From: Rutpela maculata | Taxonomy: Eukaryota > Arthropoda > Insecta > Coleoptera > Cerambycidae | DNA: 64,000 nt | Reading direction: 5' to 3' | Assembly: GCA_936432065.2 (NCBI GenBank) | Contig: OW386294.2 | Location: 52,480,945-52,544,944, forward strand | Shown here: in pieces, positions 30,954 through 41,794 of the stretch | How positions within the stretch are numbered: position 1 is the first letter of the stretch | Layout of the letters: each line of letters opens with the position of its first letter | Notes under the pieces: generated by a model | The model's database searches: none | What the model saw: only the letters and a program-made list of their open reading frames with translations | Told to the model about the DNA's origin: nothing | Position numbers and translations under genes: made by a program

Positions 30954-31196
30954 GGTAAATATTCTAGTTATTAATTTCCAGCAATTATCATTTCAATACC
31001 TGTAGCACGTTTTAAGAAATCGTTGATACAGTATCGAGGGGTAGGTCCAGCATTTGGAGCCATCTATCGGAGAAACTGTCAATAATTTGAAGTTTTGCCA
31101 AAGGAACTTATTGTTCAGAATCAGTTGAACTAAAACATATCAAAAATTCATCAAATTTGACAGGCCTATAAAACGTGCGGTGGTGTCCTTTCGTAT

Positions 31197-32030
31197 AAAT
31201 TTCAATTTGTAAAAATTATAAAAATGTAAATAACACTTTTATTATTATTATGTTCTTTTGTTGTACTTAATTTTTGGAATTGATGGTCTCAATGTTGATG
31301 GTATACCTGTAACTACTAGCTGGGTTTTTATGCAGTTCCAATGTTAGTTTCTCGTTGCTTGCGTCATCTAATGGGTTCTCTTCGTCCGCTCTATCTTCAT
31401 CATCATCTGTTAAGTTAATTTGTTGTATTGGGTTGATTTCTTTTTTTCCTGGACTATATCTTCATTTGTGTTTAACGATTCCCTCACTTGTTGTTTTATA
31501 GTTTGCAGCTCTGCTTCTGTTAGAGCCTTTCTTCTTACAATAGATCTAACTTGAGCAGAAAGTCTTTGACTATCGTAATCCAATTCAGGAAACTCCTACA
31601 GCCATGTGTCACAAATATGGTCTCTACAGCCTGCGAAACATCTACTAGCAATATAGTATGCCCGCATTATTGCCAAATTCATGGCTCGATTCCAGCGCAT
31701 ACGTCTTACTGGCCTTGCTAGTTGAACGGGATGTTGTAGTTCAACATCCAAGTTTCCAGCAGCTCTTTCATTATCCAGTTATTGCGGCCTTGTGATTCCA
31801 TTACTTTCCACCACTTTCTACGTAGAACTGATCATCATGATGGTTCCGACCCGGACCAGTTCGTAGTCCTGTTCCACCCGGGTTTGCTCGCTTTCTTGTA
31901 GGAGCGGCATAATTCACGTTGAGCGGGTCGCTAACGCTCACAAAGGGGATTTGTTCCATTTAGTTGCCTTTTACGACAGGCAGGAATACACCCTGGATCT
32001 ATTCTTCTTATAACCCAGACCCAGACGGGT
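31197..32030 (-). pseudogene. R4/Dong-like LINE, N-terminal coding fragment
   Basis: On the minus strand an untranslated leader (TGCCTGTCGTAAAAGGCAAC) is followed by a frame reading HPVQLARPVRRMRWNRAMN, AIMRAYYIASRCFAGCRDHI, then (after one stop) EFPELDYDSQRLSAQVRSI and RRKALTEAELQTIKQQVRES, ending in an acidic patch. The pattern W-x-x-x-M-N ... M-R-x-Y-Y followed by a Q-R-x-x-x-Q segment is what I recall at the N-terminus of insect LINEs with restriction-like endonucleases. The rest of the protein is absent, since the element stops at the inverted repeat near 31196. Its 5' edge abuts (TAA)n. Confidence 0.6.
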
Positions 32031-32053
32031 TTTATTATTATTATTATTATTTT
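32031..32053 (-). repeat. (TAA)n microsatellite, junction 1
   Basis: About six TTA units lie on the plus strand. They separate the N-terminal fragment (left) from the next R4/Dong-like element (right). Confidence 0.95.
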
Positions 32054-34378
32054 AGCTAGCTAAAAACCAGTCACCCTTCTCTGTGGCTCCGACCCTCACA
32101 GAGGGGAGCTGGTAGTACTGGTAGCCACTCCCCACGACCGTGGGGTGAGTGACTACTGGGTCCGGGAATCGTGTGCCCTGAGCAGACGTAATGAACCGAG
32201 AATGACGGCCTTCTGCATTCTGCCGGCTAAGACCTCTGTCGAATTTCGGCATGCCGGTATGATCTTAAGTTCCGAAAGCAGTGTGTGTCTCGTTCCACGG
32301 AGGGCTCCTATAATCAATACCACTATCTTAACAGTATGGTCTGGATACAGTCTGCGGAGTTCGAAGAGCAGATCTCGATATTTTGTCCGTTTTTCCTCCT
32401 CCTTCAAGACAATGTTGTTCTCCGAGGGAGCCGAGAACTCCACGACAAACATTGTCTTGAGTTGATGGTCGAGGAGGACTACGTCAGGCTTGTTGGCTTG
32501 TTGGCTTGTATTTGCCTGACGGTGGGAAAAGAGTAGTTCCTTATAAATTAGACACTTCTCATTTCCCACAACGGACTCAATATCCCCCGGAGCGTAAGGC
32601 AGCACTGGTATCTCGTCTATCCAATACGAGTGCCTTAAATGGTAATAAAGCACTCGTAGTGCTCCGTCGTGCCTTTGGATATAGGCCGAGACTGCATATG
32701 TCGGGCAAGCCGACAGCAAGTACATAAGAGTCTCTGGCGCCCTGCGGCTGGCCCTGAAGCTGACATCAGGGACCTCTATACCCATGACACGACTACGATA
32801 GACGAGGGTGTTAAATACACCATCCTGGCAAACCATTATGAATCCCTCGGTCTCAGACTTCAGCCCGGCTGACCTTAAGAAGGCAACGGTCAGCCTTTCG
32901 GATAAGCCAAGATTTCGCGGCCACGGCCTCCCCGATGTGGTGGGAGGTATAGCCGTGGAACGGACGATTTAGGATGCAAACTCCTATCGAGTTAACGCAA
33001 CTCTTCTTGAGTCCATTTCACTACTCCAAAGGAGTAGAGCAGCTTTGAAGACCAGATATGTCCGTGCTGATACTTGCCGCGGAGAGCATTTTTCACTACA
33101 CTCACTTCTAGATGATGTAAGATGCTTCCGTCCACGTGCTGCGCGTCCTCTCCGTAGTTCCCGCATCGTCCTTTCTTGAGATGGACCAATGCACATTTGT
33201 CTAACTCGAACTCCATGCCGACAGCCTGCGTGTACTCCTGTACCACCCTGAGGGACTGGTGTAGGTCCCTCTCTCCGGAGGCATAAAGTTTTAGGTCATC
33301 CATATAAAACAGATGGGTGACCTTATGCCTCCTATCGCCAGGGGTACCGCAGTTGTATCCACGGGTTTTCCGGAGCGAAACGGATAACGGCAGTAGTGAG
33401 ATGCAAAATAGAAGGGGGCTGAGGGAGTCTTCCTGAAATACTCCCCTTCTGAATGTTACCGACTCCGTCTGGACTCTATCATTTCCCGATGTAATGGTAA
33501 AGCGAGTCCTCCAGAGCGGCATCAGTTCTTCGATGCATCTCACTACGGGACCAGGTATCTCAAGACATCGGAGCAAATGTACAATAAGCTCGTGCGATGT
33601 CATGTCAAATGCCTTGCGGTAGTCGATCCAGGCCATGGAGAGGTTACGCTTATACTGCATGGAGTCCTGCGTGACACACCTGTCAATCAGCAGGTTCTCC
33701 TTGCAGCCAGCGACACCTCATATATCCGCTCGTAAACCGGTTCAACTGCGTGGAGCACTCGCATGTACAAGATGCGCGTAAACACCTTGTAACATGCGTT
33801 TAAACAGGTTATCGGCCGGTAGTTCTTTGGGTTAGAGAAATCTCCGTTCTTCGGGATCAGCACTGTCCGCCCCTCGACAACCCAAGAAGGAATTTGCTGC
33901 TCCCCATTTAGCCATGAATTGAAAATTCTGGCTAAATGGTAGTGGGTACTAGATAATTTTTTCCACCAAAAGTTATTGATCCCGTCGGGACCTGGAGCAG
34001 CAAAGTTCTTAGAGCCCTCAAGAGCTCTTCGAACCTCTTCTGGGGTTATCGGTTGGCACACCTGTTGTGGTCGCTGAAACCTTTGACAAAAGGTTTCAAA
34101 GTGTGCCAGGGCTGGAGAGTCCCTGTTGAGTGGAAGCTTCGGTCCGTACAACGTTTTCCAGAAGTTTTCCACCTGATCTGCAGTCGGCGGATTTTCAGCA
34201 ACACGCTGAGGCGGTTCGAAAAGGCGCGAGGGCTTTTTGCGGAAAAGTTGATTTTCCGCTAGCCCCCTCGCCCGCCTCACTAGTGACTTCTTACAAGACA
34301 CTAGCATCCGTATCCTGTCGAGTCAGTGCTGTTTGGTGGTTTGCAGCACTGCCCCATTGAGTGTGTGATGGACGCGTC
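32054..34378 (-). mobile_element. R4/Dong-like non-LTR retrotransposon, 5' truncated, flanked by (TAA)n
   Basis: This minus-strand LINE of about 2.3 kb has (TAA)n directly outside both edges. The coding part (32153-34307) contains reverse transcriptase and a C-terminal restriction-like endonuclease, the arrangement of the R2/R4 group. Dong of Bombyx was described as inserted in TAA repeats, so the context supports R4/Dong. The N-terminal part is missing. This region is GC-richer than its surroundings, suggesting a younger arrival. Confidence 0.8.
32153..34307 (-). pseudogene. R4/Dong-like reverse transcriptase with restriction-like endonuclease, broken
   Basis: Read from 34307 down: EEVRRALEGSKNFAAPGPDG and INNFWWKKL, then VLIPKNGDFSNPKNYRPITC (fingers). 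After a break the palm follows: MAWIDYRKAFDMTSHELI (first catalytic Asp) and DSLSPLLFCISLLPLS. The active-site box is FYMDDLKLYA, the YxDD form usual in R4-like elements. The last frame (32153-32836) has a modified zinc motif CPTYAVSAYIQRHDGALRVL and the endonuclease core KPDVVLLDHQ ... FVVEFSAPSENN (PD...E type). Frameshifts near 33675 and 32900 and an in-frame TGA just before 34307 inactivate it. Confidence 0.85.
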
Positions 34379-34396
34379 TTATTATTATTATTATTC
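34379..34396 (-). repeat. (TAA)n microsatellite, junction 2
   Basis: About six TTA units separate two R4/Dong-like pieces. Confidence 0.95.
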
Positions 34397-36425
34397 ATTA
34401 ATAAACTGTGTTTTTCGGGTAATGGGACGAATGCACCAAGTTTCAATTCGCCTCAGGAAAGATCTTACAATGTTCGCAGTTTGCAGCAGTGTAGCTTTTT
34501 GCATCAACAGGTAAGTGTGTTCTGGCAAGTTTAAAATTTTTAGGTTTTTCTTTAATGTTTAAGGGACGAGTCCAGTAGAAGAAATTAATAGAGGAACTAC
34601 AGTAACAGCTTCAAGATTCCATTGATGTTCAGAGACGAACCCACGGGGGGTTATGGGGGGGGTACGCTCCCCCCCCCCAATGTTGATTGAGTTGGGAAAA
34701 TCACCAAAAATGTAAAAAAATCTTTATTGGGTATAATTGCAAAAAAACGAATAATGAGTTGATAAAAATTAAATGACACTGTCACTATGACCATTTTTTT
34801 ATAAATAATTTTAATTGATATTATTTATGACTAGATGTGACTGATGTGAGAGCCACAGAATAATCGACGGACAACGCACAACGCCGACGGGCCTACGCGA
34901 CGGGCCAACAAAATAAACTCGTCAACTTGCGGAAATTCAACGTTCGATCCAGTAGACGGCACGGCCAGAGCATACAATTCTCAAAGACTGTCTTACATTA
35001 GAAATATTAGAATATTACTCCTTTTTGCCTTTATCGATACAATGCTTTGTCCTAGCTATAAAGTCGTTTGTTGTTGGTTTATACTGAGTATCACTAATAT
35101 CAGTTACCAACCTCTCAACGAGAGATAATAATAATAACAAATTATTGTCGGTCAGAAATTGTTAAAATATTAAATTCTTAGAGGACACTGAATCAGAATC
35201 TGGGACTATTAAAGGGGTCTACAGACGATCCAGCTGCTGGGACCCGACATTGTTGGTACGCTTTGAAGATAATTGGAATTCCAGCGGACCAGTTCACTTT
35301 TACGAATGAGTTCAAAGCATGCCGACAAGGCTGGCTCCCTGCCGCTGGATCGTGTGTAGACCCCTTAATGCTACCTATTGCGTATCACAATGTGAAATGG
35401 GAAGTGGCCGGTAGCCGTACTAGCGCGGACGTTCACGAGCTTGCGCCCCGACTTGCGCGTAATCGTATTGTATCTTGTTTTTCTCCACGGTCATTAAACT
35501 ATAACGGTTACCTCATCCAGTAGCTTCTAAACGAAGGAGAGCGCGGGGTCAACTTAGGTCTAGCGCCTACATCATGTAGTTTAGTTAAACTTCTTTTGCA
35601 TAATATTTGTTCGCTAGGCTACTTATAGATTAAGTCTGAAATAAAAAAAAACATAAGGAAATATAAGTTGTAAAAAAAATGGGCAGTTGGCAAATTAGTT
35701 GTAGCTTCCCCCCCCCCAAAAAAAATAGCTGGGTTCGTCTCTGTTGATGTTCCATTTCGCGGGCTAGGGCCTCAAACTTCTCCATCTTTTCTCCATATTT
35801 GCGGCATAGATTGTGGTGTTAGGGATAGATATGTCGATCAGGTAAGCTTTCTTTTTGGTTTCATTTATAAGTGTTATATCGGGTCTGTTGTGTGTGATGG
35901 TCCTGTCTGTCAGTATTCCTTTGTCCCAAGTATATCTTATAATTATCGTTTTCCTCAACTGAAAAACCGATAATAATACTCAGTTATATCACTCCCAGAT
36001 ATATATTTTGTTAGAAGTTCTAGATGGATCACATTTGCAACTAGATTGTGTCTATCAATGTACTTTGTTTTTGCAAGTTTTTCACAGTCTGATGTTATAT
36101 GGTCAATGTTTTCAACTTGGACGTGACACTTTCTACATTTATTCGTGGGAATATGTTCTTGGAGGACATATTTTTTGAGTTTTTATCACTTGATCTTGAA
36201 TTGCGACCATAAAACCCTCGATCTGAGGCTTGAGCATCGATGTTTTCATTCTAGAGTGCATTGTAGAATCTTCCATGTATTTCTTTTCTCTTCCTCAACT
36301 TGGTCCTCAAGTTTTTGTTGCACGCTATGGGGGTGAATTGTTTATTGTCTGGCTCGAAAATTGAGTGGTGTATGATTTGCGTCAGCGCTTATGATTGTCC
36401 GATGGAGTGGATTATTTGCCTTTAC
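34397..36425 (-). pseudogene. Second R4/Dong-like LINE, C-terminal part, split by a hAT element
   Basis: On the minus strand from about 36310: KPQIEGFMVAIQDQVIKTQ, then EHIPTNKCRKCHVQVENIDH and ITSDCEKLAKTKYIDRHNLV (Cys/His motif), then ILTDRTITHNRPDITLINET and KKKAYLIDISIPNTT, the restriction-like endonuclease core (PD...D...K pattern). Beyond the hAT (34630-35743) it continues NLEAVTVVPLLISSTGLVP and EHTYLLMQKATLLQTANIVR to the 3' end at (TAA)n. The reverse transcriptase is missing, so it is 5' truncated. It is a different subfamily from the element at 32054-34378. Confidence 0.75.
34630..35743. mobile_element. hAT element (non-autonomous), 1114 bp
   Basis: The ends CAGAGACGAACCCA and TGGGTTCGTCTCTG are inverted repeats. 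TTGATGTT flanks both sides (34622-34629, 35744-35751). G- and C-homopolymer runs lie just inside each end. The segment 35487-35600 resembles the left end of the Mutator-type MITE at 43872. The frame at 35263-35523 is unrecognised. The insertion splits the endonuclease-bearing LINE gene. Confidence 0.93.
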
Positions 36426-36441
36426 TTATTATTATTATTAT
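36426..36441 (-). repeat. (TAA)n microsatellite, junction 3
   Basis: About five TTA units at the right (5') edge of the second R4/Dong-like piece. Confidence 0.9.
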
Positions 36442-36480
36442 TTCTTGGATTCTCATATCGACTACTTTTCAGAAAATCTT

Positions 36481-36630
36481 GCTGATTTCAGTGACGAGCA
36501 GGGTGAAAAATTCACCAGGATCTAAAGAATGTTGAGCGTCGATACCAAGACAGGTGGTATAAACATATGATGGCTGATTACTGCTGGGTGCTTGCGCGAG
36601 ATATATCTGAGAGAGGACGAAAACGATAAT
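36481..36630 (+). pseudogene. Fragment of an uncharacterised repeated arthropod protein
   Basis: The plus strand reads ADFSDEQGEKFH and, after a one-base shift, QDLKNVERRYQDRWYKHMMA and DYCWVLARDISERGRKR with a stop. I recall close versions (EEQGERFHQDI...RYQG.W....M.ADYCW) at the C-terminus of uncharacterised proteins present in many copies in insects and other arthropods, so it is probably transposon-borne. Function is unknown. The fragment begins just after (TAA)n junction 3, so the TAA tract may lie in or next to this element. Confidence 0.5.
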
Positions 36631-36803
36631 TAGCGGCAGAGCTAATTATCATATTGCCAAATTGGATCGTGTGTAGACCTTATAAGATATTGACGCATAT
36701 GTTTATAGGAAATTTTCATCAACAAAAAATTTATGTTTTTGTAAACATAATGTATATTTAAGTAGTGCAGCAATATATTTTTCTTAAAATATGGAGTACA
36801 GAC

Positions 36804-37118
36804 CAGTGGCGTACCCAGCTTTTTGGAGCGGAGGAGGCAGTCCGTTTAAAAGGCGGTATAAAAAAGTTGCAAATAAAAATAAAATACGGATTTTTATCTA
36901 AAGGACAGGGTTCATAGCAATAACTTAAATTCTCCAATTGATGAACGGGGGGCACAAAATAGGATGATTTTTTTTTAATAAGCGGGATAAGGGCCCCTAC
37001 TGGAATAAAAAAAATATTTCACATTCCCTGACTTTTTATACAAATTACTAAAATTCCCTGATTTTCCGATATGAACCCACAGTGCCCCCTTAGCCCTCTC
37101 CCCCTAGTTACACCGCTG
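36804..37118. mobile_element. hAT-type MITE, 315 bp, 8-bp TSD
   Basis: CAGTGGCGTACCCAGC at the left is mirrored imperfectly by CTAGTTACACCGCTG at the right. The duplication GTACAGAC is perfect (36796-36803, 37119-37126). There is no coding content. Confidence 0.9.
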
Positions 37119-37209
37119 GTACAGACTATATACATAGTCAATTCCATTGAAAACACACTGTTAAAGAATTTTTGTAAATTCAACTAAATATACAAGAATA
37201 CAACGACAC

Positions 37210-37828
37210 CAGGCCTGCTACCGGGCAACTTCTTTGAGTGGTCTCAGCCCATTTTGGGTAAATAAAATGAGTACAAAAAACAACATAATTTTTATATTTA
37301 TATATTTTGTATGATAAATGACAAAGTCATTGTCATTAGCCAACAGAACAAAACTATAAAATAAATAATAAATAATAACTTGACAAATAATTGGAAAATC
37401 ATCATGCATATAAGTCATATATAAATCAATATATTTTTTTTAAAACTGAAGCTATTCCTGCTACGCTGTCAATAATAATATCAGAACTTACAGGTTGTTT
37501 AAAAGTATCTTTTCTACATATATTAACATAAATGCTTTCAGCTCTTCTTAGGCCATTGAACTTCTAAGCCTATTTTCTTAATTTTGAAAATTTTGAAACT
37601 TGAGTTGATAAAAACTTAGATGTACGCTACGAACAGATTTGAAAATACCGAGCAATACAAATTTAAACAGAAACTGCAACGGCAGTATAAACACTTTTCA
37701 CACATCTCATTTTTATTTTTGCTACACTGACATTTTACATTTTATATTAATTTAATTTCATTGTTAAAAAGACCTTAATTTTCCTTGGCGGTCCCGTAAG
37801 CCACCGACTCACCGGGTATTTACCCCTG
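37210..37828. mobile_element. Probable DNA element, related to 59335-59500
   Basis: It starts CAGGCCTGCTACCGGGCAAC and ends near CGGGTATTTACCCCTG, an imperfect inverted pair. GGGCAACTTC...CTCAGCCCATTTT and GGCGGTCCCGTAAGCCACCG recur at 59363-59400 and 59460-59490 with a shorter interior. No target duplication is clear. Confidence 0.5.
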
Positions 37829-38565
37829 ACAATATTGTGAAATTAGAAAAGTAGCACATCATCCATAGCCTTCTTTTTAAAATACCATAAAAAATATATT
37901 CTGAATGATAGTTACGTTTACACGCACATGTGAGTCTGGACTACCGGAAATATATTGTTCGAAATTTTTGAAATTCAAATTTATTTCTTAATGTTTCTCG
38001 TACAGTCTTGTCTACCAGTCGGTGTTAGTTTTCCAACCATTGTGAATAAAGCCAAATTCTAACAACATGTCGATAAGTTTTCGCTGACTGATGCTATATC
38101 AATCAGTCCTAACCCTTATCTATCTACATATCTACGAACATATTGTAGAAGTTTAGTACAAATCCATAACAATGTGGGCACGTAAAGTATTTACAAAGTT
38201 AATGATCGATTGTGCATGCCTGAAAATGTTGAATTCTTTGTAGTGTATCTCCATTCAAGGTCAATTTGGGACAAATAATGCTGATTACATATCCGTTAAG
38301 ATATCATCTAATAAACTTTGCAAGTTAAATTACGAACCAAACCACGATAGCTTTTCTCCTCTCTCTCTTTCGTGATAACTTGTACAGGGTGATTGATATC
38401 CCACGGATATCGTATTCAACAAAGCTGAGCTAAGCTAACTGGCACTTTTTATAAAGACGAATGACGATGCCAGGCGTCATGTCATATGGTGACCTTATTC
38501 TTACTGGCACATGCCGATATTGTCAATTCGTTTCATCATCATCATCAGGCCTGTCTCACAAAATA
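37829..38565. other. No gene; isolated mariner-end motif
   Basis: Sequence near 38383-38400 (GTACAGGGTGATTGATATCC) looks like a mariner-type terminus, but no partner was found. Nothing else was seen. Confidence 0.45.
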
Positions 38566-39401
38566 GTTCGCAAACACAAGACCACTGAAGTTGTAAATGC
38601 ACTTATGGATATTTTTCTTCGCTCCTCATGACGGAGTACTGCTATTCACTACCATTTACCGTGACTATGTTCAAGATAAAGAATTCTAGGATTCTCCTGG
38701 CAGCCATCTTTGCCACTTCGGCAGGTGTCAAAATTACATGTCCCAAGTGTTGTAGATTTTGGCGGAGCAGGACTTGCATAAGCAAAGTATATATTCCGCA
38801 GTCTTAGTTGCTTTCATACAAAAGCGATAGATGTCGCTCTTGAGATGGTATCTCAATGGGCAATATCCTGTGAAAAGGCCTGTTACTAGCATTAATTCTG
38901 GATTGCTGGGATCGAGTAGTACTTTTGCGCTTTTTTGCGAATAGTTTATGAAGTTTTTCTCCTGTATTTAACCTGCAGTTAGACTCCAGATAAGATTTTT
39001 CTTACCCCCTCCGTTGTGTGAAATTTACTATCCCACATAACATCTCCGGTTCCATGAATGACGATTTAGTCCCTTGTTTTGCAAGGTTTTTATTTCTTCA
39101 TCTCGTAGCACCCACTTCAATTGTTCCTTGTCAGTTGCTTTAGTGTTTGTAGATATTTCCAGACAATTTTGAAAGGTTTAAAAGTAAATGAATTTAGACC
39201 TTTAAGAGCTGCCTGGCCGTCTGAAAGTATATAAATTCGCAGTTGAAATTTTACATACACGTGTAGTTCTGATAATAATACAATATTATCGTACCAACCC
39301 AACAATAATATAATGAAAGCCTTTCGAGATACGACGTCCAATTGAGCTGAAATCTTGCATATACATGTATTCCTGATGACAATACAATGTAATGGTACCA
39401 A
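38566..39401 (-). pseudogene. LINE relic: RNase H and zinc-knuckle region (R1/LOA-like)
   Basis: On the minus strand the RNase H part reads LRIYILSDGQAALKGLNSFT and KIVWKYLQTLKQLTRNN, with the catalytic Asp in LSDGQAA. Further down, around 38870-38740, GYCPLRYHLKSDIYRFCMKA and TKTAEYILCLCKSC give the post-RNase H Cys/His segment found in R1/LOA/I-group elements. The stretch between is frameshifted and the PGHSxxxGNExAD part is not readable. No reverse transcriptase remains, so it is 5' truncated. Confidence 0.65.
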
Positions 39402-39475
39402 CCCAACAATAATATAATGGAACCCCTTCTGACCTTCTGAACCCCTTCTGACGACAATACAATATTATGGCACCA
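39245..39475 (-). repeat. Tandem duplication inside the LINE relic, ~115-bp period
   Basis: The phrase TACCAACCCAACAATAATAT occurs twice (about 39294 and 39408), each copy preceded by ACA..TGTA.TTCTGAT.A-AATACAAT. The repeat gives the translated echo LLLGWY...LSELHVYV / LLLGWY...LSSGIHVYA. Confidence 0.7.
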
Positions 39476-39689
39476 AAGAGTGTTTTTTAGTTTTAACACT
39501 ATAATTTGATCACATGAAGAGTGAAATATGCAAAAGGTCCCAAGTGCCATATTTTACGAAATTGGTGTTATTACGGTTTTGGGGCCTATGTACCACCAGA
39601 AACTTGCAGTGTAAATTCTATACCTATCGCATTGCCATCTAACGGAAAAAATCAGGATCATCTTCAAACAGGCCCAAGTGCCATGAGTG

Positions 39690-40046
39690 CTGCACATGCG
39701 TCACAGAAGACCTATACCAGAAACGACTCTCTGCCTTCTCGCCAATATTGAAGACGCCATCTTGTTGGTGGTATTATTTGTCAACCTATAATTCCGCAGA
39801 TTTCTAAATTCACCGGTGGAGCGCACTGGTAAGCAATAACATTATTTGATTGGATATTTTGAAAAACATAGCCAATCAGCTTCGAATTTTGTCTACCAGC
39901 GGTGAATTTAGAAAAGTGAGGAATTATAGGTTGACAATGATACCACCGACAAGATGGCCGAAGGTCACCCCAATTTACCAATGAAACATCAAACGTTCCG
40001 TCGATAGTGACACTTCTGGTATAGGTCTTCTGTGCATGCGTCTTGG
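39690..40046. mobile_element. Palindromic MITE-like element, ~170-bp arms
   Basis: CACAGAAGACCTATACCAGAA mirrors TTCTGGTATAGGTCTTCTGTG, and GTCAACCTATAATTCC mirrors GGAATTATAGGTTGAC; the axis is near 39865. No target duplication was identified. Open frames in it are arm translations. Confidence 0.7.
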
Positions 40047-40156
40047 AGGCTACTTGTCGCGATTCGCAGTACACGTGGTTATTCATTTCAGTTCTAATTG
40101 TGTTCCCGTAGTGGCTTTTTGCGTTTAATTCGTGGCATATTTATTTACAATTTAAA

Positions 40157-40345
40157 ATGAACGAAGATGTACCAACAGTCAGTGGATGGATTCCACAAGA
40201 GTTGCAAAAAAAAATAAAAAGAAGACTGGCGATATTCGTAAAGAAACAAAAGTCCGAAGAAATAGTGGACAACCATACAAAATTCAAGATCATTTTGTGC
40301 CTGGAAGAAAAGAACCGACCCAGGTATGTTCAGTGGAGTCTGATT
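40157..40345 (+). pseudogene. N-terminal fragment of an uncharacterised protein
   Basis: An ATG at 40157 reads MNEDVPTVSGWIPQELQKK. After an A-run (40206-40218) an alternative frame reads DIRKETKVRRNSGQPYK and FVPGRKEPTQVC. The KxxRNxGxxY...VPxRK pattern resembles the N-terminal basic region of uncharacterised multi-copy insect proteins, as I recall them. The frame is ended by a Helentron-like copy at 40346. It is likely a transposon gene fragment. Confidence 0.35.
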
Positions 40346-40998
40346 ACTTCCACATCCAGTGGAAGTAGGTATAGTAACGACAAAAAAATTTTCAAAAGTT
40401 TTTATTGTTCAAATAGGCTTAGAATGTCATGAAACGTCGAGATTTTAAGTTAGAGCGAAAAAATTTATGTCTGTCTGTAACTTTTTTGTGCGCACGTTTA
40501 CTCTGGAACCGTTTAAGATATTAACTTGAAATTTGGTACACATGTACTTTAACGAGATCTGGAACTAGATTATATTTTCATCTTGTTCCGTCGAAGGGTT
40601 GGGGGGTAAGTTGGGGTAAATTTGGGGTAAATAGGTAAATCAAGCAGGTAAGAGTCCATAAAATTGGTATTTAGTATATACGAGAGAAGCTAAGGTCTTA
40701 AAAAATGGCATTAGCTACCCCCATTACCACCCTCACCCCATTATTTAAGGTGATGAAAAAAAATTGTGATTTAGGGTGTGTACTTCGTCCACCCCCACTA
40801 CCACCTCCCTATCACCACCCCCCACTCCACTACCGATGTGGGGTATCGTTTTATGGGTTTTTGGGGGAGATGATTTCAAATATTATATTATTAAAGTTCC
40901 ATAAACAATTATTTCCACATACAAAATTTTTTTGTTGTGAGTGACTTGGATAGAGAATCTGGATGTGGAAGTAGTGATTCCTTGGGCAGCGGTTTTTT
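40346..40998 (+). mobile_element. Helentron-like (HINE-type) repeat, copy 6
   Basis: This is a near full-length copy after ATT. The 5' hairpin ACTTCCACATCC...GTGGAAGT is intact, and CTGGATGTGGAAGT lies near 40958-40971. It ends GGGCAGCGGTTTTTT. It abuts an inverted copy at once, forming a head-to-head palindromic pair of about 1.2 kb. Confidence 0.85.
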
Positions 40999-40999
40999 G

Positions 41000-41563
41000 T
41001 ATGTGGAAATAATTGTTTATAGAACTTTAATAATATAATATTTGAAATCGTCTACCCCAAAAACCCATAAAACGATATCCCACACGGTAGTGGGGTGGGG
41101 GTGGTGATAGGGGGGTGGTAGTGGGGGTGGATGAAGTAAAAAAATATTTTGAGGCTTTTGGTTCTTGTACACATACTAAATCACACTTTTTTTTTTCATC
41201 CCCTTTAATAATGGGGGAGGGGTAGTAATGGGGGTGGCTAATGCCAAAAATTTTTTTGAAACCTTAGCTTCTCTGGTATACACTAAATACCAATCTTACC
41301 TGCTTCATTTATCTATTTACCCCCAATTTACCTCCTTTTACCCCCCAACCCTTGGTCGGAATGAGATGAAAATATAATCTAGTTCCAGATTGCGTTAAAG
41401 TACATACGTGTAGCAAATTTCAAGTCAATATCTTAAACGGTTCCAGAGTAAACGTGCGCACAAAAAAAGTTACAGACCGACAGACATTTTCTTTTTCGCT
41501 CAAATTTAAAATCTCGACGTTTCATGACATTCTAAGCCAATTTGAACAACAAAAATTTTGTAG
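41000..41563 (-). mobile_element. Helentron-like (HINE-type) repeat, copy 7, inverted, both ends lost
   Basis: It begins at the complement of TTATTTCCACATAC, about 60 bp inside the normal 3' end. It runs back through the C-rich, GGGGTAAA and GTCTGT blocks to the complement of TTTTTATTGTTCAAAT. The 5' hairpin is missing. Confidence 0.85.
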
Positions 41564-41790
41564 GCAACTTTGGCCTTAACAACTTTTGTAATATTACCAT
41601 ATTTAAGGTTTATATCCCTTTGAACTTTAAAAACTTCTCGCCAAAAATATTCCACGTCACTTTGTTCGCGCGAAAAAGTTTTCATGTTATCAAATATTTC
41701 CTGCTCACTTTTAAGAAGACACCACTCATCGCCAATTCTCCTGGATCTACCTTAAACGGAAGTTTTTCGCTCACCTTAATAATATGCTTT
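41564..41790 (-). pseudogene. Unrecognised coding-like fragment
   Basis: The minus strand reads HIIKVSEKLPFKVDPGELAM and SGVFLKVSRKYLIT, then a stop, then KLFRANKVTWNIFGEKFLKF. The two runs are in one frame with a single stop, so this may be an old coding region. A MITE cuts it at 41795. I cannot name it. Confidence 0.25.
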
Positions 41791-41794
41791 AATA

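Larger units (their letters stand above)
28966..31196. repeat. Inverted repeat pair (~235-bp arms) enclosing 1.75 kb
   Basis: The arm 28966-29200 (GACACCGCACGTTTTATAGG) mirrors 30960-31196. Landmarks shared by both arms are TCAAATTTGATGAATTTTTG, GATAGATGGCTCCAAA-type and ATCAACGATTTCT. These are probably the terminal inverted repeats of a DNA element whose left arm abuts the mariner relic. The interior holds a SWIM-protein-like fragment and a second HINE-type element. Confidence 0.7.
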
